From: Cerrena zonata
Taxonomy: Eukaryota; Basidiomycota; Agaricomycetes; Polyporales; Cerrenaceae
NCBI GenBank assembly: GCA_038087015.1
Contig: JASBNA010000023.1
Location: 62,001 to 126,000 of the forward strand
Length of the DNA stretch: 64,000 nt
Direction of reading: 5' to 3'
The notes below the pieces were generated by a model. It ran no database searches, was not told the DNA's origin, and was given only the letters and a program-made list of their open reading frames with translations. Position numbers and translations under genes: made by a program. This document shows positions 1 through 10,699 of this stretch, piece by piece (the first letter of the stretch is position 1; each line of letters begins with the position of its first letter).

Positions 1-293
1 TCAAAGTATTTTGGTAATTCATTAACAATATCATCTTTTAAATCACGATCTGGGACACCATAATTACCAACAAGAGGATAAGTAATAACCAAAATTTGAC
101 CTTCATAGGAAGGATCAGTGATTGATTCAGGATAACCAACCATACCAGTTTGGAAAACAACTTCACCGGCAGCAACAACTGGAGCACCGAATGAGTAACC
201 TTGTAAAGCAATACCATCTTGGGTTTGCAAGGTCATCATACGGTTACCAGTAGATTCCATTGGAGGAGAAATAGGAGCAGAGATTTTAGCCAT
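1..293 (-). CDS. URA2: URA2, N-terminal part (CPSase-aspartate transcarbamylase), cut by window edge
   Basis: The first 97 codons of the multifunctional pyrimidine enzyme (carbamoyl-phosphate synthase plus aspartate transcarbamylase, first committed steps of UMP synthesis, cytosolic, inhibited by UTP). Visible: an ATG at 293-291, a proline-rich leader ending [14 protein letters not shown], then the small-subunit (glutaminase-side) start with [35 protein letters not shown] and PLVGNYGVP. The same fold begins the arginine-specific CPA1, but the MESTG leader and the [12 protein letters not shown] wording match Ura2 as I remember it. The remainder lies outside the window to the left. It is divergent from TRK1 across a 2 kb gap. 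Confidence 0.9.
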   Translation of the reverse strand, partial: MAKISAPISPPMESTGNRMMTLQTQDGIALQGYSFGAPVVAAGEVVFQTGMVGYPESITDPSYEGQILVITYPLVGNYGVPDRDLKDDIVNELPKYF

Positions 294-1060
294 CTTGATA
301 TATTTCAGGTACAGAGGTAATAAAAATTTAAGAGATAGAATTGAATATGCAAATTTCCAAAAGCAGAGGGGGAAAGATAACTCTAGGAAATGATTTGATT
401 TGAATAAGTCTTGAAAAGAGTTATTCAGTAGAAGGGGAATAGAAAGAAATGTTTTTTATTCAGTTGGGGGAAACTAGAATTTAAAAAACAGAAACTACTA
501 ATTGAGTAGGAGTGAAATAAAAGAAGAAAACTGATCTGAAATACTTTAAAACTAAAGGTCAAGGGTTAGTAAATCAAGTTTAAAAGATGAAGATGAGTTC
601 AAATTCATGTCCCCATATTGATGCAATTTTTTTTTTTTATTAAGACTAAATTTTGTGCAATTTTTTTTTCTCTGAGCTCTGCCAATAGTTTAATACTCAT
701 CGAGCGGAACAGGAGTACAAAAAAACTGAGTAATCTGACTCTTCTCTGGTAAAGCAACGACATAGAATCATTAACCAGGAGGACCCCTTAGTGATAAGCT
801 TGTTTTGTACTTGTTATAGTCATTTCTTCGTAGTGGACAGTACCTAGAATGTAGCAAACACAACAATGGTTGATTTTTACAATTTGAATCGATTACTCCG
901 ATTCATTACAATACGATTTTTATTTCTTCGTATCTCTCTTTCTCTCAATAAAAGTCAAAATTGCAAAAATTAAAGAACAAAAGGGGAAAACATACTTTAA
1001 TAGTTGTTTAAACAATTAAATTTCAATAAGATGATTAAAAGCAAGGGAAGCTCTTTTATT

Positions 1061-1119
1061 GAGAGAGAGAGAGAGAGAGAGGAAGAGAGAGAGAAAGAAA
1101 GAAAGAAAGAAGAAATAAA
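1061..1119. repeat. GA/GAAA purine microsatellite
   Basis: An uninterrupted run of GA dinucleotides that passes into GAAA tetranucleotides, all purine on the + strand. It lies in the URA2/TRK1 promoter region and is likely variable in length. Confidence 0.9.
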
Positions 1120-1295
1120 ATAAAATAATAAATCAATACTTTATCGAGACTACAGGGCAACTCGCAAACCTTTTATACCTGGTGCAATTGCTAGTCAAGA
1201 GTGAAAATTTTGAAAAATTTTCAACCGTTTCTTTGTGATCTTGTGAGCAGATGAGATGAGGACCCTCGGACAGGCGGTGCTTAACTACGGGCTGC

Positions 1296-1303
1296 GTCAC
1301 GTG
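1296..1303 (+). promoter_or_regulatory. GTCACGTG, Cbf1-type E-box
   Basis: A perfect GTCACGTG in a GC-rich patch of the URA2/TRK1 intergenic region, about 1 kb from each start codon. RTCACRTG is the Cbf1 site in yeasts (general knowledge); occupancy is inference. The same octamer recurs at 11621-11628 and, inverted, at 40054-40061. Confidence 0.45.
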
Positions 1304-1342
1304 CACGCCCCCGTATCTGGTTTTGTAAAGTAATTTATTACT

Positions 1343-1392
1343 TTTACGTCAATACAAATGCATTTACTCAGGATTAATTTTATTGACGTAAA
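1343..1392. repeat. Inverted repeat of TTTACGTCAATA elements
   Basis: TTTACGTCAATA at 1343-1354 is mirrored by TATTGACGTAAA at 1381-1392 (perfect 12-bp arms, 26 bp between). Each arm contains TGACGTAA, which resembles a bZIP (Gcn4/ATF-CREB class) half-and-core site. Either a paired bZIP operator or a small hairpin; function is inferred. Confidence 0.5.
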
Positions 1393-1663
1393 TACAATGA
1401 CTAATAGTTCTTGTAGGGTCGAGTCAATTGCATTACTTTATTGACTGCTTTATTGACTGCTTTATTAATTACGGATTAATTATGGCATTCGGTACTCGTA
1501 CTGGAACTGGTATCGCCACTGCATCTGGAACGGGAACTGGAACGAACATCTCCCCTACTACCACTGCCAAGATCTCAATTTGCAACCATCGTCAAATACT
1601 CAGTATCTTCTTTTAAGGTTTCCAGGACTTAAATTTTGGCTTGATGGTGGGTAATTAGACTTC

Positions 1664-1677
1664 TGGTGTACGGGTCT
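1664..1677 (-). promoter_or_regulatory. Rap1-like site (AGACCCGTACACCA)
   Basis: On the minus strand this reads AGACCCGTACACCA, matching the Rap1 core CACCCRYRCA except for one base. It is one of five near-identical 14-mers seen in promoters of this window (1664, 10569, 20295, 39997, 41733). It lies about 640 bp upstream of the TRK1 start. Confidence 0.4.
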
Positions 1678-2311
1678 TTGTTTTGGAATGGTCGCAATTC
1701 TGGGCCAGGAGGTCCGCTAGCTGTCCTGCCTGGTGTGGATACCCATAGAGCAACCCCGTGGATATCTTGAATAGGGGGAGGTTCTCACCTACCTTTAATA
1801 AAGTTCGAAACTGTCAAAATGCGAGACACCGTTCTAAGAGTTCATCTTATTGTCTTTTTTCTTCCTTCTCTGTCGGATTTTTTTTTTTTTTTTTTTTTTT
1901 TTTTCTCTTTAGTGAGGAATTTAAAAATAACAGAAAACGGCTCCAACTTTCTCCTTCTTCTTATAACAACTATAAATCGATTCTAACGCACACTGTACCT
2001 AGTCTTTAACTGAGTTTGCTTCAGGTGTTCGCATATAACTCCTAAGTTTCTGTCTTGGTGTGAACTGGGACTTGTTTTTGTCTCTTCTTCGTTACCCTTC
2101 TTTCTCTGTTTCTTTTTTTTTTTTTTTTTCAGAGGTTCTTTTTGCAAAGACGAAGTCAAGAAATTGATCACATTGTCAACATCCTAAGTCTAAATCATCT
2201 AGAAGAGCATCACTTGAAGTGGTATTGTTATCGAGTGTTATTGTTATAAAGCAGACTCGAAATTCCCTCTGTTTTATCTAATTTTGGTTCAAATATAGAA
2301 CGATTGGGAAA

Positions 2312-5300
2312 ATGGCGAATATCAAAGAAATATGGCAGTCTTATCAAGATAAAAGAGCAAGAATGTCAATTGGGTTGACCATTAGAAACAAGATTCACTC
2401 TTTTGCTCTGATAATACATCCCTATGCCATAATATTGTTCCCAAATTTTAGGGTGGTGCATTATTTTTATATTATTTCAATAACTATAATTGGTTCAATT
2501 CTATTATATCCAGTTAAAAATGCAAAGTATATCGATATTCTTTATACCACTGCTGGTTGTGCTACTCAAGCAGGATTGAATACCATCAATTATAATGAAA
2601 CTACCTTGTACCAACAAATTATCATGTATATATTAACTACTTTAGCAACACCCATTTTCATCCATGGCTCACTTTTATTCGTTAGATTATATTGGTTCGA
2701 AAGACATTTTGATGATATTAAAGAAAGCTCCAAATTAAATTTTAAAATGAGACGTAATGCAACTTTGGCTGCCAGAACTCAATCTTTTGATTCAACAAGG
2801 TATAATACTAATAAAAATCAAGGAATTGGTTTCAATCCAAATTATGCCGATAATAATAATAACAATCCTCTCTCCAAGAATGAAAATGTTGTCGATTCCA
2901 ATAGTAGTAATACTCCCAGTCTTAAAAATTTAACTAATACTCAAAATTCATCTCCCCAATCTTCGTCTACAATTCCAAATAATAATAATAATACCGTGGT
3001 TCATATTAGTGAACCAAGTGATGAAGAACAAGGCGCTAACAATGGACCTTCTCCTGATTTAGAAAACTTGGCCAGCTTAAACTCTGAAGTCGACCCTAAA
3101 TCTGTGCATAATGAAGGTATAAAATTCGGTAATTTACCTCATCCAAATGCTTCTAAAGTGCCTCGTAAAAAGGAAATTGATCCTTCGGATATGTTTATGT
3201 CCATTGCAATGCTTAGAAATCATCGGAATCAAACACCCCCTCTAACACGAACTCCCTCTGGTAATATTCAAAACACAGAAGTATTATCCAATCACAATAC
3301 CGATAATGATGATGACGGTGAAGTTTTGATCATTAAACCTCCAAATGAAATCGAAAATGATATTCATAATCCAATTTATACTAAAAAGGCTCCTCCTCAA
3401 CAAAGAATTCAATTCGACGTTCACGAAAAACCTCATCGTCGTAAGAAAAGCCGTTCAGTTAGAAGAACGAGTAGCGGCCGTTTAAGTGGTAAGAAAAAAT
3501 GGTCTAAACTACGTAAAAGTTTTCTGAATACCGGTAGCCATCATTCAGGTCATAAGAGATCTTATTCAATGAATTCAATGGGTGATGAAAATGCCTCAAT
3601 TGATAGTGAAAATGATTTAGAAACTGACAATTTAACAACTGACAACAATGACGATGATGACGATGATGACGATGAAGGTGCTGACGCTGACGATGAAAAT
3701 GCAATCGATGATGAGGACGATACCGATGACAATAATACCACTTTAAATATCGACAATACCATAGATATGGATGATGAAGAAGACGAGAACCAAGTTCAAA
3801 GAGCTCAATCGAATTTAGCTTTACCTTCGAAGGATGAAACTGGTGGTAAAAAATATAGTAAACGTTCAAATACCCTAGAAGTCACTCCTGGTAGACGTCA
3901 TTCATTCATGAAATCCCCAACATTTGATAAAATGATTGGTCGTAAAAATCGAGCTTCAAAAAAGAAATCTTTGAAAAGAATTAAAACTCCTTCCATACAT
4001 AAATTCACTACAGCTAGAAGTGACGTTAATTCCACCAATAACTCTGAGGATAACTATGACTCAAGTTATGATGAAGACACATCAACCGATGACGAAGAAA
4101 TTGATGCTTATAGTGGTGATCAATCGTTACGTAAAGTCATGAGTACCAATTACTTATCATGGGTGCCTACAGTTGGTAGAAACTCGACTTTTGTTCATTT
4201 GAGTGAAGAGCAAAAGGAAGAATTGGGTGGTGTTGAATATAGAGCTGTTAAATTATTAATCAAAATTTTATTAGCTTATTATATCGGTTTCCATATTATC
4301 TCAGCTGTTGGTCTCACCATTTGGATTAATTGCATGCCATCTTATGCTAAAATCGTTAGAGATGCTGGTGTATCACCTACTTGGTGGGGATTTTTCGAAG
4401 GTCAATCAGCTTTTAATGATTTAGGTTTTACTTTGACTCCAGACTCAATGCAAAGTTTCCAACAAGCACTTTATGTTATGATTTGGGTTGCGTTTTTTGT
4501 GGTTATTGGTAATACTGGTTTCCCAGTTTTTTTAAGATTTTTAATTTGGTTAATGTTCAAATTTGCAAAACCATTATCCTTATTTAAAGAGTCTTTGGGT
4601 TTTTTACTTGATCATCCAAGACGTTGTTTCACTTTGTTATTCCCTTCGATTCCAACCTGGTGGTTATTCATGATTTTAATTGTTTTAAATGGGGTAGATT
4701 TGATTTTATTTGTTATTCTTGACTTTAGAAATTCTTATTTAGAACATATTCCTGTTGGTTATAGAATCATGGATGGATTATTTCAAGCTTTTAGTACCAG
4801 GACTGCAGGTTTTGCCGTGGTTGATTTATCTCAATTACATCCAGCAGTCCAAGTCAGTTATATGTTGATGATGTATATATCAGTTTTACCATTGGCTATT
4901 TCAATTAGAAGAACCAATGTTTATGAAGAACAATCTTTAGGTCTCTATTTGAAAGAGCAAAATGAAGAGAACGATACTGATAAATCTCCCAAAACATTTA
5001 TTGGTACCCATTTAAGAAATCAATTATCATTTGATTTATGGTTTATTTTCCTTGGCTTATTTATCATTTGTATTGCTGAAGGTGGTAAATTAGACGAAGA
5101 TAATCCTAGATTTTCAGTTTTCAGTATCTTGTTTGAAATTATAAGTGCTTATGGTACTGTTGGTTTATCATTGGGTTACCCTAATGTTGATCAATCACTT
5201 TCTTATAAATTCACCACCATTTCGAAGTTAGTCATTATTGCAATGATGATTAGAGGTAGACATAGAGGTTTACCATATTCTTTGGATCGTGCAATAATGT

Positions 5301-5722
5301 TACCTGATGACGATATGCATAGAAGAGATCAAGTTCAAGAAAATCATGCTATTAGACGTAATGCAACCATTGAAAGATCGGCTACAAATGCAACTGAATC
5401 TTCAGCTAATAATTTAAGAAGAGCTATTAGTAGAAGAGCTTCTGTTATCCCTGGATTAGATAGTGTCTTTGGAAAAAGACGTCCATCTTCTACAACATTT
5501 CATACAGGTAACCGTTTTGGTGGTGAATCTGCTGCTGATACCAAACCAATTACTCCAGATTACCATTCAGTGTCTCCTTCTGATTTCGAAAATCAAATAG
5601 ACGAAATGATTGAATTGGAAAATAGAAGTTCCACCCGTCACAGTAATCATCCTCATCACCCAACCCATAGAAGAAATTCTCAATTTTCACATCCTCATTC
5701 CGGACACAGAGGAAGTGTTTAA
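2312..5722 (+). CDS. TRK1: TRK1 plasma-membrane potassium transporter
   Basis: High-affinity K+ uptake protein of the fungal Trk/HKT family, 1136 aa. The four pore loops are visible: ATQAGLNT (residues 84-91), AFNDLGF (about 700), STRTAGF (about 827) and AYGTVGLSLGYP (about 946), each followed by hydrophobic helices. The N-terminal IFPSF-HYFY-type helix pair (FPNFRVVHYFYIISIT, about 43-58) is family-typical. A very long hydrophilic loop (about 130-630) separates the first and second pore units; it is rich in Asn, Ser, basic patches and an Asp/Glu run (about 443-478), as in other yeast Trk1 proteins. The C-terminal tail (about 985-1136) is polar with RRAS and RRNS sites that could be phosphorylated. 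The ATG at 2312 gives a normal N terminus. The reading frame is intact. Confidence 0.96.
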   Translation: MANIKEIWQSYQDKRARMSIGLTIRNKIHSFALIIHPYAIILFPNFRVVHYFYIISITIIGSILLYPVKNAKYIDILYTTAGCATQAGLNTINYNETTLYQQIIMYILTTLATPIFIHGSLLFVRLYWFERHFDDIKESSKLNFKMRRNATLAARTQSFDSTRYNTNKNQGIGFNPNYADNNNNNPLSKNENVVDSNSSNTPSLKNLTNTQNSSPQSSSTIPNNNNNTVVHISEPSDEEQGANNGPSPDLENLASLNSEVDPKSVHNEGIKFGNLPHPNASKVPRKKEIDPSDMFMSIAMLRNHRNQTPPLTRTPSGNIQNTEVLSNHNTDNDDDGEVLIIKPPNEIENDIHNPIYTKKAPPQQRIQFDVHEKPHRRKKSRSVRRTSSGRLSGKKKWSKLRKSFLNTGSHHSGHKRSYSMNSMGDENASIDSENDLETDNLTTDNNDDDDDDDDEGADADDENAIDDEDDTDDNNTTLNIDNTIDMDDEEDENQVQRAQSNLALPSKDETGGKKYSKRSNTLEVTPGRRHSFMKSPTFDKMIGRKNRASKKKSLKRIKTPSIHKFTTARSDVNSTNNSEDNYDSSYDEDTSTDDEEIDAYSGDQSLRKVMSTNYLSWVPTVGRNSTFVHLSEEQKEELGGVEYRAVKLLIKILLAYYIGFHIISAVGLTIWINCMPSYAKIVRDAGVSPTWWGFFEGQSAFNDLGFTLTPDSMQSFQQALYVMIWVAFFVVIGNTGFPVFLRFLIWLMFKFAKPLSLFKESLGFLLDHPRRCFTLLFPSIPTWWLFMILIVLNGVDLILFVILDFRNSYLEHIPVGYRIMDGLFQAFSTRTAGFAVVDLSQLHPAVQVSYMLMMYISVLPLAISIRRTNVYEEQSLGLYLKEQNEENDTDKSPKTFIGTHLRNQLSFDLWFIFLGLFIICIAEGGKLDEDNPRFSVFSILFEIISAYGTVGLSLGYPNVDQSLSYKFTTISKLVIIAMMIRGRHRGLPYSLDRAIMLPDDDMHRRDQVQENHAIRRNATIERSATNATESSANNLRRAISRRASVIPGLDSVFGKRRPSSTTFHTGNRFGGESAADTKPITPDYHSVSPSDFENQIDEMIELENRSSTRHSNHPHHPTHRRNSQFSHPHSGHRGSV

Positions 5723-6675
5723 CTTACTTTGATTTTAATCAATCATAATTAAATTCTGCATACTTTTGAAACGAATCCTTTCTTTTGTTACTTTTTCATT
5801 TCTCAATAGAATAATTTCTATTATTGTTTTTATACTTACTTTATTATGTTTTAACTCCTTTTTTTTTTTTTTTTTTCAACTAGGCTTATCCTATATAGAC
5901 GTGCATCAATACTATCAAAGAAGTTTTTCGTTTCCAAGTCAATTCAATGTGTCGTAGCTTTATTTACCTGTAGAATCTAACAGTACTCAAATTAAGCTTT
6001 CTTGTGAGATTTTTGACAAAAGGCTGCGAAATTAGCTACAACCACCACGAGTATATTACTACTCACGAACGATCACATACTGGTTATAATTGAACATTTA
6101 TGAAGGTCAAACTCTATCATAAACAGAAGTCAGATATCGAGATTTCTGGATAGGAGCATCAAATGAAGAATAAGAAAAACTCCCCAAAATTTCAATGATT
6201 CAATTTATCCTTGAACGGTAATCCCATTAACTTTCCAAACAGAAACAGACAACCAAGCCTGATATTCTCCACAACTCCTCCAGTAATCCCTCTCCCTTAA
6301 GCTTATGCTGACCAGCGTAAAGGGATTAGGAGCTGCAAAAATGCACCCTATCTTGAAATTGGACGCTTGGCTGTTAAGAAGGCATTGTCAAGGAAATAAA
6401 TCGCTCAGTTTATTGTCAGCCCAAACCCAAAACGAAACCTTCTCTTAGAGGAGAAAGTCATCAACGTTGGGGTTGTTGGAGGTGAAATTCAACTATCGGG
6501 GAAAGTATTGCTAAGGGCCAATAGGTACGGGCGCACGACATTTTATCAGGCTTCACGACATTCTGAACAGAAAAAGAAAAGCGACATTTTAGATCATCTC
6601 ATTGCAGCATTGAAAAAAAAAAAATTGGCTTTACAAAAGATAAACGGTTAGACTAAAAGGAGTATCGAAAGTACA
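5723..6675. other. Intergenic region TRK1-IMP4
   Basis: TRK1 3' region, then the IMP4 promoter. An AT-rich stretch with a T run (about 5860-5876) probably serves TRK1 termination. A less AT-rich block (about 6280-6550) has no readable gene, tRNA or clear snoRNA boxes. A PAC-like element and an A tract (6611-6625) sit just upstream of IMP4. Confidence 0.6.
6596..6605 (-). promoter_or_regulatory. PAC-like element upstream of IMP4
   Basis: The minus strand reads GCAATGAGAT, one base from the PAC box GCGATGAGMT that marks ribosome-biogenesis promoters in yeasts. It lies 70 bp before the IMP4 ATG and is followed by TGAAAAAAAAAAAATT, which resembles the companion RRPE A/T element. The gene's role in 18S rRNA processing fits this pairing. 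Confidence 0.5.
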
Positions 6676-7527
6676 ATGATCAGAAGACAAGCAAGAGAGA
6701 GAAGAGAATACCTTTACCGTAAGGCATTAGAGTTACAAGAATCCAGTAAAACGGAGAAGAGACAACAGCTTAAGGCAGCATTAGCTAGTGGTAAACCATT
6801 ACTGAAAGAATTAGGAGATGATGTTCAATTACAAAAAGATTTCATATATGACGAGAGTGAGCAAACTGAAATAGATGATGAATATAGTGCATTAAGTGGT
6901 ATAGCAGAACCCAAACTTATAATAACTACTTCGAGAAATCCATCAGTAAGATTATTACAGTTTGCCAAAGAGTTAAAATTATTTTTCCCAAACTCACTTA
7001 AGTTAAACAGAGGTAATTATATTATACCAGATTTAGTTCAATCATGTAATAGAACAGCCATAACTGATTTGGTACTTATACATGAACATAGAGGTGTTCC
7101 CACATCATTAACGATTTCCCATTTCCCACATGGACCAACTGCTATATTCACATTACATAATGTTAAGTTAAGACATGACTTACCAAACATGGGGAATATG
7201 CTGGAAACTTACCCACATTTAATATTCGAGAATTTTACTAGTAAATTGGGGGAGCGAGTTGTTAAAATGATTAAACATTTATTCCCACCAGGAGTCAAAA
7301 AGGATAGTTCAAGAGTTATAACATTTATAAATAACGATGATTTTATATCTGTTAGACATCATGTTTATGTTAAGACTAAAGAAGGGGTTGAAATTAGTGA
7401 AGTTGGACCAAGATTTGAAATGAGATTGTATGAATTAAGATTAGGATTGGTTGATAATAAAGATGCTGATGTTGAATGGCAATTAAGAAGATTTACTAGA
7501 ACCGCTAGTAGAAAGAATTATTTATAG
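6676..7527 (+). CDS. IMP4: IMP4, U3 snoRNP Brix-domain protein
   Basis: Nucleolar SSU-processome subunit needed for 18S pre-rRNA cleavage, partner of Imp3 and Mpp10. 283 aa, close to the usual ~290. The N terminus [17 protein letters not shown] is the conserved Imp4 helix. The Brix domain runs from about residue 79 ([12 protein letters not shown]) to about 265, with [14 protein letters not shown] [35 protein letters not shown] and [16 protein letters not shown]. The CTG codon at 7201-7203 (residue 176, before ETYPHLIF) stands where I recall Ser in orthologues (TMSEAKPHL in human), which supports CUG-Ser decoding. A second CTG at GKPL-CTG-KEL is neutral. Intact frame. Confidence 0.96.
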   Translation: MIRRQARERREYLYRKALELQESSKTEKRQQLKAALASGKPLLKELGDDVQLQKDFIYDESEQTEIDDEYSALSGIAEPKLIITTSRNPSVRLLQFAKELKLFFPNSLKLNRGNYIIPDLVQSCNRTAITDLVLIHEHRGVPTSLTISHFPHGPTAIFTLHNVKLRHDLPNMGNMLETYPHLIFENFTSKLGERVVKMIKHLFPPGVKKDSSRVITFINNDDFISVRHHVYVKTKEGVEISEVGPRFEMRLYELRLGLVDNKDADVEWQLRRFTRTASRKNYL

Positions 7528-8105
7528 ATGTATAATCACTTTGAATCAAAAATGCATACTTTACAAAAAAAAACAACACACTGTAAACATTAAACAACTC
7601 TTATTTATAAGGGAACTATTAATTGAAGATAAGAAATATAGTAATAAATTAAAAGAATAACAAGCATAACAGTAAAGAACAGAATTATTAAGGACAAACA
7701 CATCAGTTTTTTTTTTTGGACTAATATTAAAAAAAATAGACTTACTATATATATATATATTTTTTTTTAGAAATTTTTTTTTTTATTAACATATGGTGTT
7801 GTTTAATTTATTTTTTAATAATTTTCAACCTTTGATTCAATTCATCATTTAAATGGGCGAATAACTAAATGAAAGGAACAATGAGAATGGATGAAGCCAA
7901 AGATTGAAATAAAATATACATGCGAAACATGGGGATGAAATGAATGAAGGAAGCAAAAAAAGGGAAAAAACAACGCAAATAAACAAAATAAATTGTCAGG
8001 AATGAACTAAAAGGGCAAGGCAAAGGAAAAGGAGGGAAAGGCCTATAACACAAATATTGAGCTAAAAGTACAAGAAGTAATTAATTGAGATGGAGGAAAT
8101 GAAAT
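7528..8105. other. Convergent 3' intergenic region, AT-rich
   Basis: Between the ends of IMP4 (+) and the unknown Ser/Asn-rich gene (-). It contains A and T runs and a short TA repeat (about 7748-7760) followed by T tracts at 7761-7783, typical of yeast 3' ends on both strands. No gene seen. Confidence 0.7.
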
Positions 8106-9461
8106 TCAATGTCCATTAATTTCGGTTGTTGATTGTCTAATACAATCAGCAATTGAGCTTGAGACCAAACTTTCATTATCATTAATTGAAGGAGGACCAA
8201 ATTGAGAATTAGAAGAACTTAAACTTTTTCTTTTACTCAAAGTATTCAATGCTGGATAAAAAACTTCATGATCCTCCAGATCCGAAGATTCTGGGCTTAT
8301 TAAAAACTTATTCAAGTTATTACTTGAAGGTTCATTTATAGGAAGTTTTGAACTAGTTGAAGCCATTGAAGTTGGACGGGTTGAATTGGAAGAATTTGGG
8401 ATTTGACTTGAAGAAGATAACGGAGGACTTCCTAAAGTTTTACCTTCTCTTATTGAAAATTGTCTTGAAAGTTGAGATTGATGATTTGGTTGATTTGGTT
8501 GAAGTTGACTTGAAGACAGTTTTGAAGGTTTATGCAATTTGGGGAAATAACTACCACTATTTGTTGAAACAGCGGGAGAAGAAGGACCAATATTAGAAGA
8601 AATCGATTGTTTACGGCCAGTGGTTGGAATAATACCTTGACTATAGGATTGTTTAAAAGAAGGTCTTCTTGAAAATTCATCATTATTAATCATATCAGCA
8701 TAAGAATAAAAACTAACCGAAGATTTTGAGCTAGTTAATTTTGGAGGAGTAACTGGGGATTGGGGTTGTTGATTTTGATGAATTTGGGGGGAATCAAAAG
8801 TAGAATCTCTTAATTGTTGATTAATTGAAGAAGTTGAATTTTTACGAGAAGGAGTGAAAGGTTTACCTAAAGCCATATTTAAGCCAATAACTGAAGAGCT
8901 ACGTCTATTAGAATAAATGACTTCGACATCATCCAAATTAGTATCTTTATTATTCAAGATTGAGGTAGTAGCATCAAGGGCAGGAGGAATGAAATCTTCA
9001 TTTTTGACTTGAGGGAAAGGATAAATATGTTGATTTGATTTCAAAGAAGCTGAAGAGCCACGATGACCATTTCTTAATTTAAAAGAATTTGAACGATTTT
9101 GAGGATGATCAAAATGGAAATCTTGAACGCTTCTTTCAAAAATACTCGATTCTGGGTTATTATTGAAGACATTTTTATTTTCCAAATCTGGCGAGTTAAT
9201 TGGAGAATCTAATTGAGTATTAATCGAATTAGCCGTTGATTCATTTTGTTTTATAGTGGAAGGATTAGTCATTGGATGATTTGGAGAAGGAGAAGTTTTA
9301 TTTTTGTTAGTACAAGTATTTGGAGAAGTTGCCGAATCAATCTTGGTGGAATTCTTCGACAGAGTCGACGAAGTCAGACCAAATGAAAATAGCGACAAGC
9401 GTCTTTTTGAACTAGACTGAGGAACAACATTAGTTGTATTCTGCTGGCTGGATACCGACAT
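8106..9461 (-). CDS. Ser/Asn-rich protein of unknown function
   Basis: 451 aa from the ATG at 9461-9459, which has A at -3. The frame extends upstream only through TTG and hydrophobic UTR-like codons, so I do not use that extension. The protein is low complexity: Ser, Asn, Pro and Gln dominate. Short ordered-looking islands are SKRRLSLFSFGL near the N terminus, VIGLNMALGKPFTPSRKNS, VSFYSYADMINNDEFSRRPS and the C-terminal SLVSSSIADCIRQSTTEI. RRxS-type phosphosites recur. Such layouts are common in yeast signalling or cortical proteins, but I do not recognise the family. It is divergent from TSC11 across 2.5 kb. Confidence 0.75.
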   Translation of the reverse strand: MSVSSQQNTTNVVPQSSSKRRLSLFSFGLTSSTLSKNSTKIDSATSPNTCTNKNKTSPSPNHPMTNPSTIKQNESTANSINTQLDSPINSPDLENKNVFNNNPESSIFERSVQDFHFDHPQNRSNSFKLRNGHRGSSASLKSNQHIYPFPQVKNEDFIPPALDATTSILNNKDTNLDDVEVIYSNRRSSSVIGLNMALGKPFTPSRKNSTSSINQQLRDSTFDSPQIHQNQQPQSPVTPPKLTSSKSSVSFYSYADMINNDEFSRRPSFKQSYSQGIIPTTGRKQSISSNIGPSSPAVSTNSGSYFPKLHKPSKLSSSQLQPNQPNHQSQLSRQFSIREGKTLGSPPLSSSSQIPNSSNSTRPTSMASTSSKLPINEPSSNNLNKFLISPESSDLEDHEVFYPALNTLSKRKSLSSSNSQFGPPSINDNESLVSSSIADCIRQSTTEINGH

Positions 9462-10568
9462 GATCAAGCAAAGGAAAGAAAGAAACAAAAATAAATAAAT
9501 AAACAAGTAATCACTGTAGAATCATATAAGAAAAAAGATGTCAATCTTCTTATTTGTTTATTGCCAGGTAATGGAAGAATAAGCAAAAAGAGGGTGTTGG
9601 CAGGATCAACTGACAAACAAAACCAACAGACAAATAAACCGACAAACGATCAAGCACTAGATGAACTTGAAAAGAAACCCAAAGTAAAAGAATGAAGTGA
9701 AAGAAAAGAAAAAAACAGAGAACCCAAAAAAAGAGTCACTTAAAAGCCAAAAACCAAAAGGAAAGTAACAAACGATTAATTATGTATATGTATAATCAGC
9801 CAGTTTTGAGATCTAATTGATTGTTTCACCTGGTAAGTAACCTGGAAAAGGAGTTGTTGTTGGTTAAAACCTTATATTATGAGGATAAAATTTTTTAGTA
9901 TGATCAAACCAAAAAACAAAAAAAAAAAAAAAAAAAGGTAAAAAAAACCTCTACTGAAATACTAATAATTGGACTGACAACCAACAAATTAGAATACAAA
10001 GACCTAATTCAACAAGGAATGAGAATAATGGAATCCAAACGACTGATGAGATCTGCTGAGTAGTAGAACACCAATTTGAATGAAGTTTAAAAGTCGTTGA
10101 TAATCCTAAAGGAAAAAAAAAATATACTTAAAATATAAAGTGGGCGGTTAAATTTGTAAGGAGTTTGTCGTTTTTTCTTTCCTAAAGGAAAACACTACGG
10201 AGAACGAACTGACAAAAAATGGTCTCACTAACAAAACAAAAAAACAAAATTAAAAAAATTAAAAAAAGCGAAGTTACTAAAAGAATTAAACGGGGAAAGC
10301 CAATAGCCTACCGGCATACTCCAGTATACCTTACGCTTGGGGCATACAGGAGGTATACCTGAGAGCGTGTCAGCGTTTATCACTTACAGTGGACCCATGT
10401 TACAATAGGAACAGCATGACCCTATTGTATCTTTGGGAGTTAATTTGATTGTAATCAGAGCAAGAGATTAGCAGGTGCGGAGATTGGACGGTCCCACGGG
10501 TCGTGCGCCCTGGACCAGGAAACCAATGGTACGCACCGCGCGTGACTTACCTCCGTACAGTCAACAAC

Positions 10569-10582
10569 TGGTGTGCGGGTGT
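10569..10582 (-). promoter_or_regulatory. Rap1-like site (ACACCCGCACACCA)
   Basis: The minus strand reads ACACCCGCACACCA, a full match to the Rap1 core ACACCCRYRCA plus the CCA flank shared by the other copies in the window. It lies inside a GC-rich island about 1.1 kb from the start of the Ser/Asn-rich gene and 1.4 kb from TSC11. Confidence 0.45.
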
Positions 10583-10699
10583 TTGATTTTGGTTGCAAAT
10601 AGCCCTGCCGTTCCTCCAAGGGATACATGAAGCCACTGATATCACCGAATTGTCTCGTTACTCTTCCCTGGTAGTATTCCCTGTTACTCCTCTCCGTTA

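Larger units (their letters stand above)
294..2311. other. Divergent intergenic region URA2/TRK1, no gene seen
   Basis: About 2 kb between divergent genes. It holds a purine microsatellite (1061-1119), a CACGTG site (1296-1303), a pair of inverted ACGTCAAT elements (1343-1392), a 12-bp direct repeat of TTTATTGACTGC near 1436-1462, a Rap1-like site (1664-1677) and long T runs (27 T at about 1878-1904, another near 2108). A TGACTC (Gcn4-like half site) lies at 736-741. Short open frames at 1428-1616 and 1758-2009 lack an ATG start or are low complexity, and I do not call them genes. Confidence 0.7.

Noticed and set aside
1..293. CPA1 (arginine-specific small subunit) as identity of the first gene, with a search for an arginine attenuator uORF
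   Set aside because: The PPMESTG leader and wording fit Ura2 better, and no attenuator-like peptide was found upstream by eye.
1428..1616. 62-codon frame with TG-rich repeats
   Set aside because: Starts at TTG, is low complexity from short repeats, and has no homology signal.
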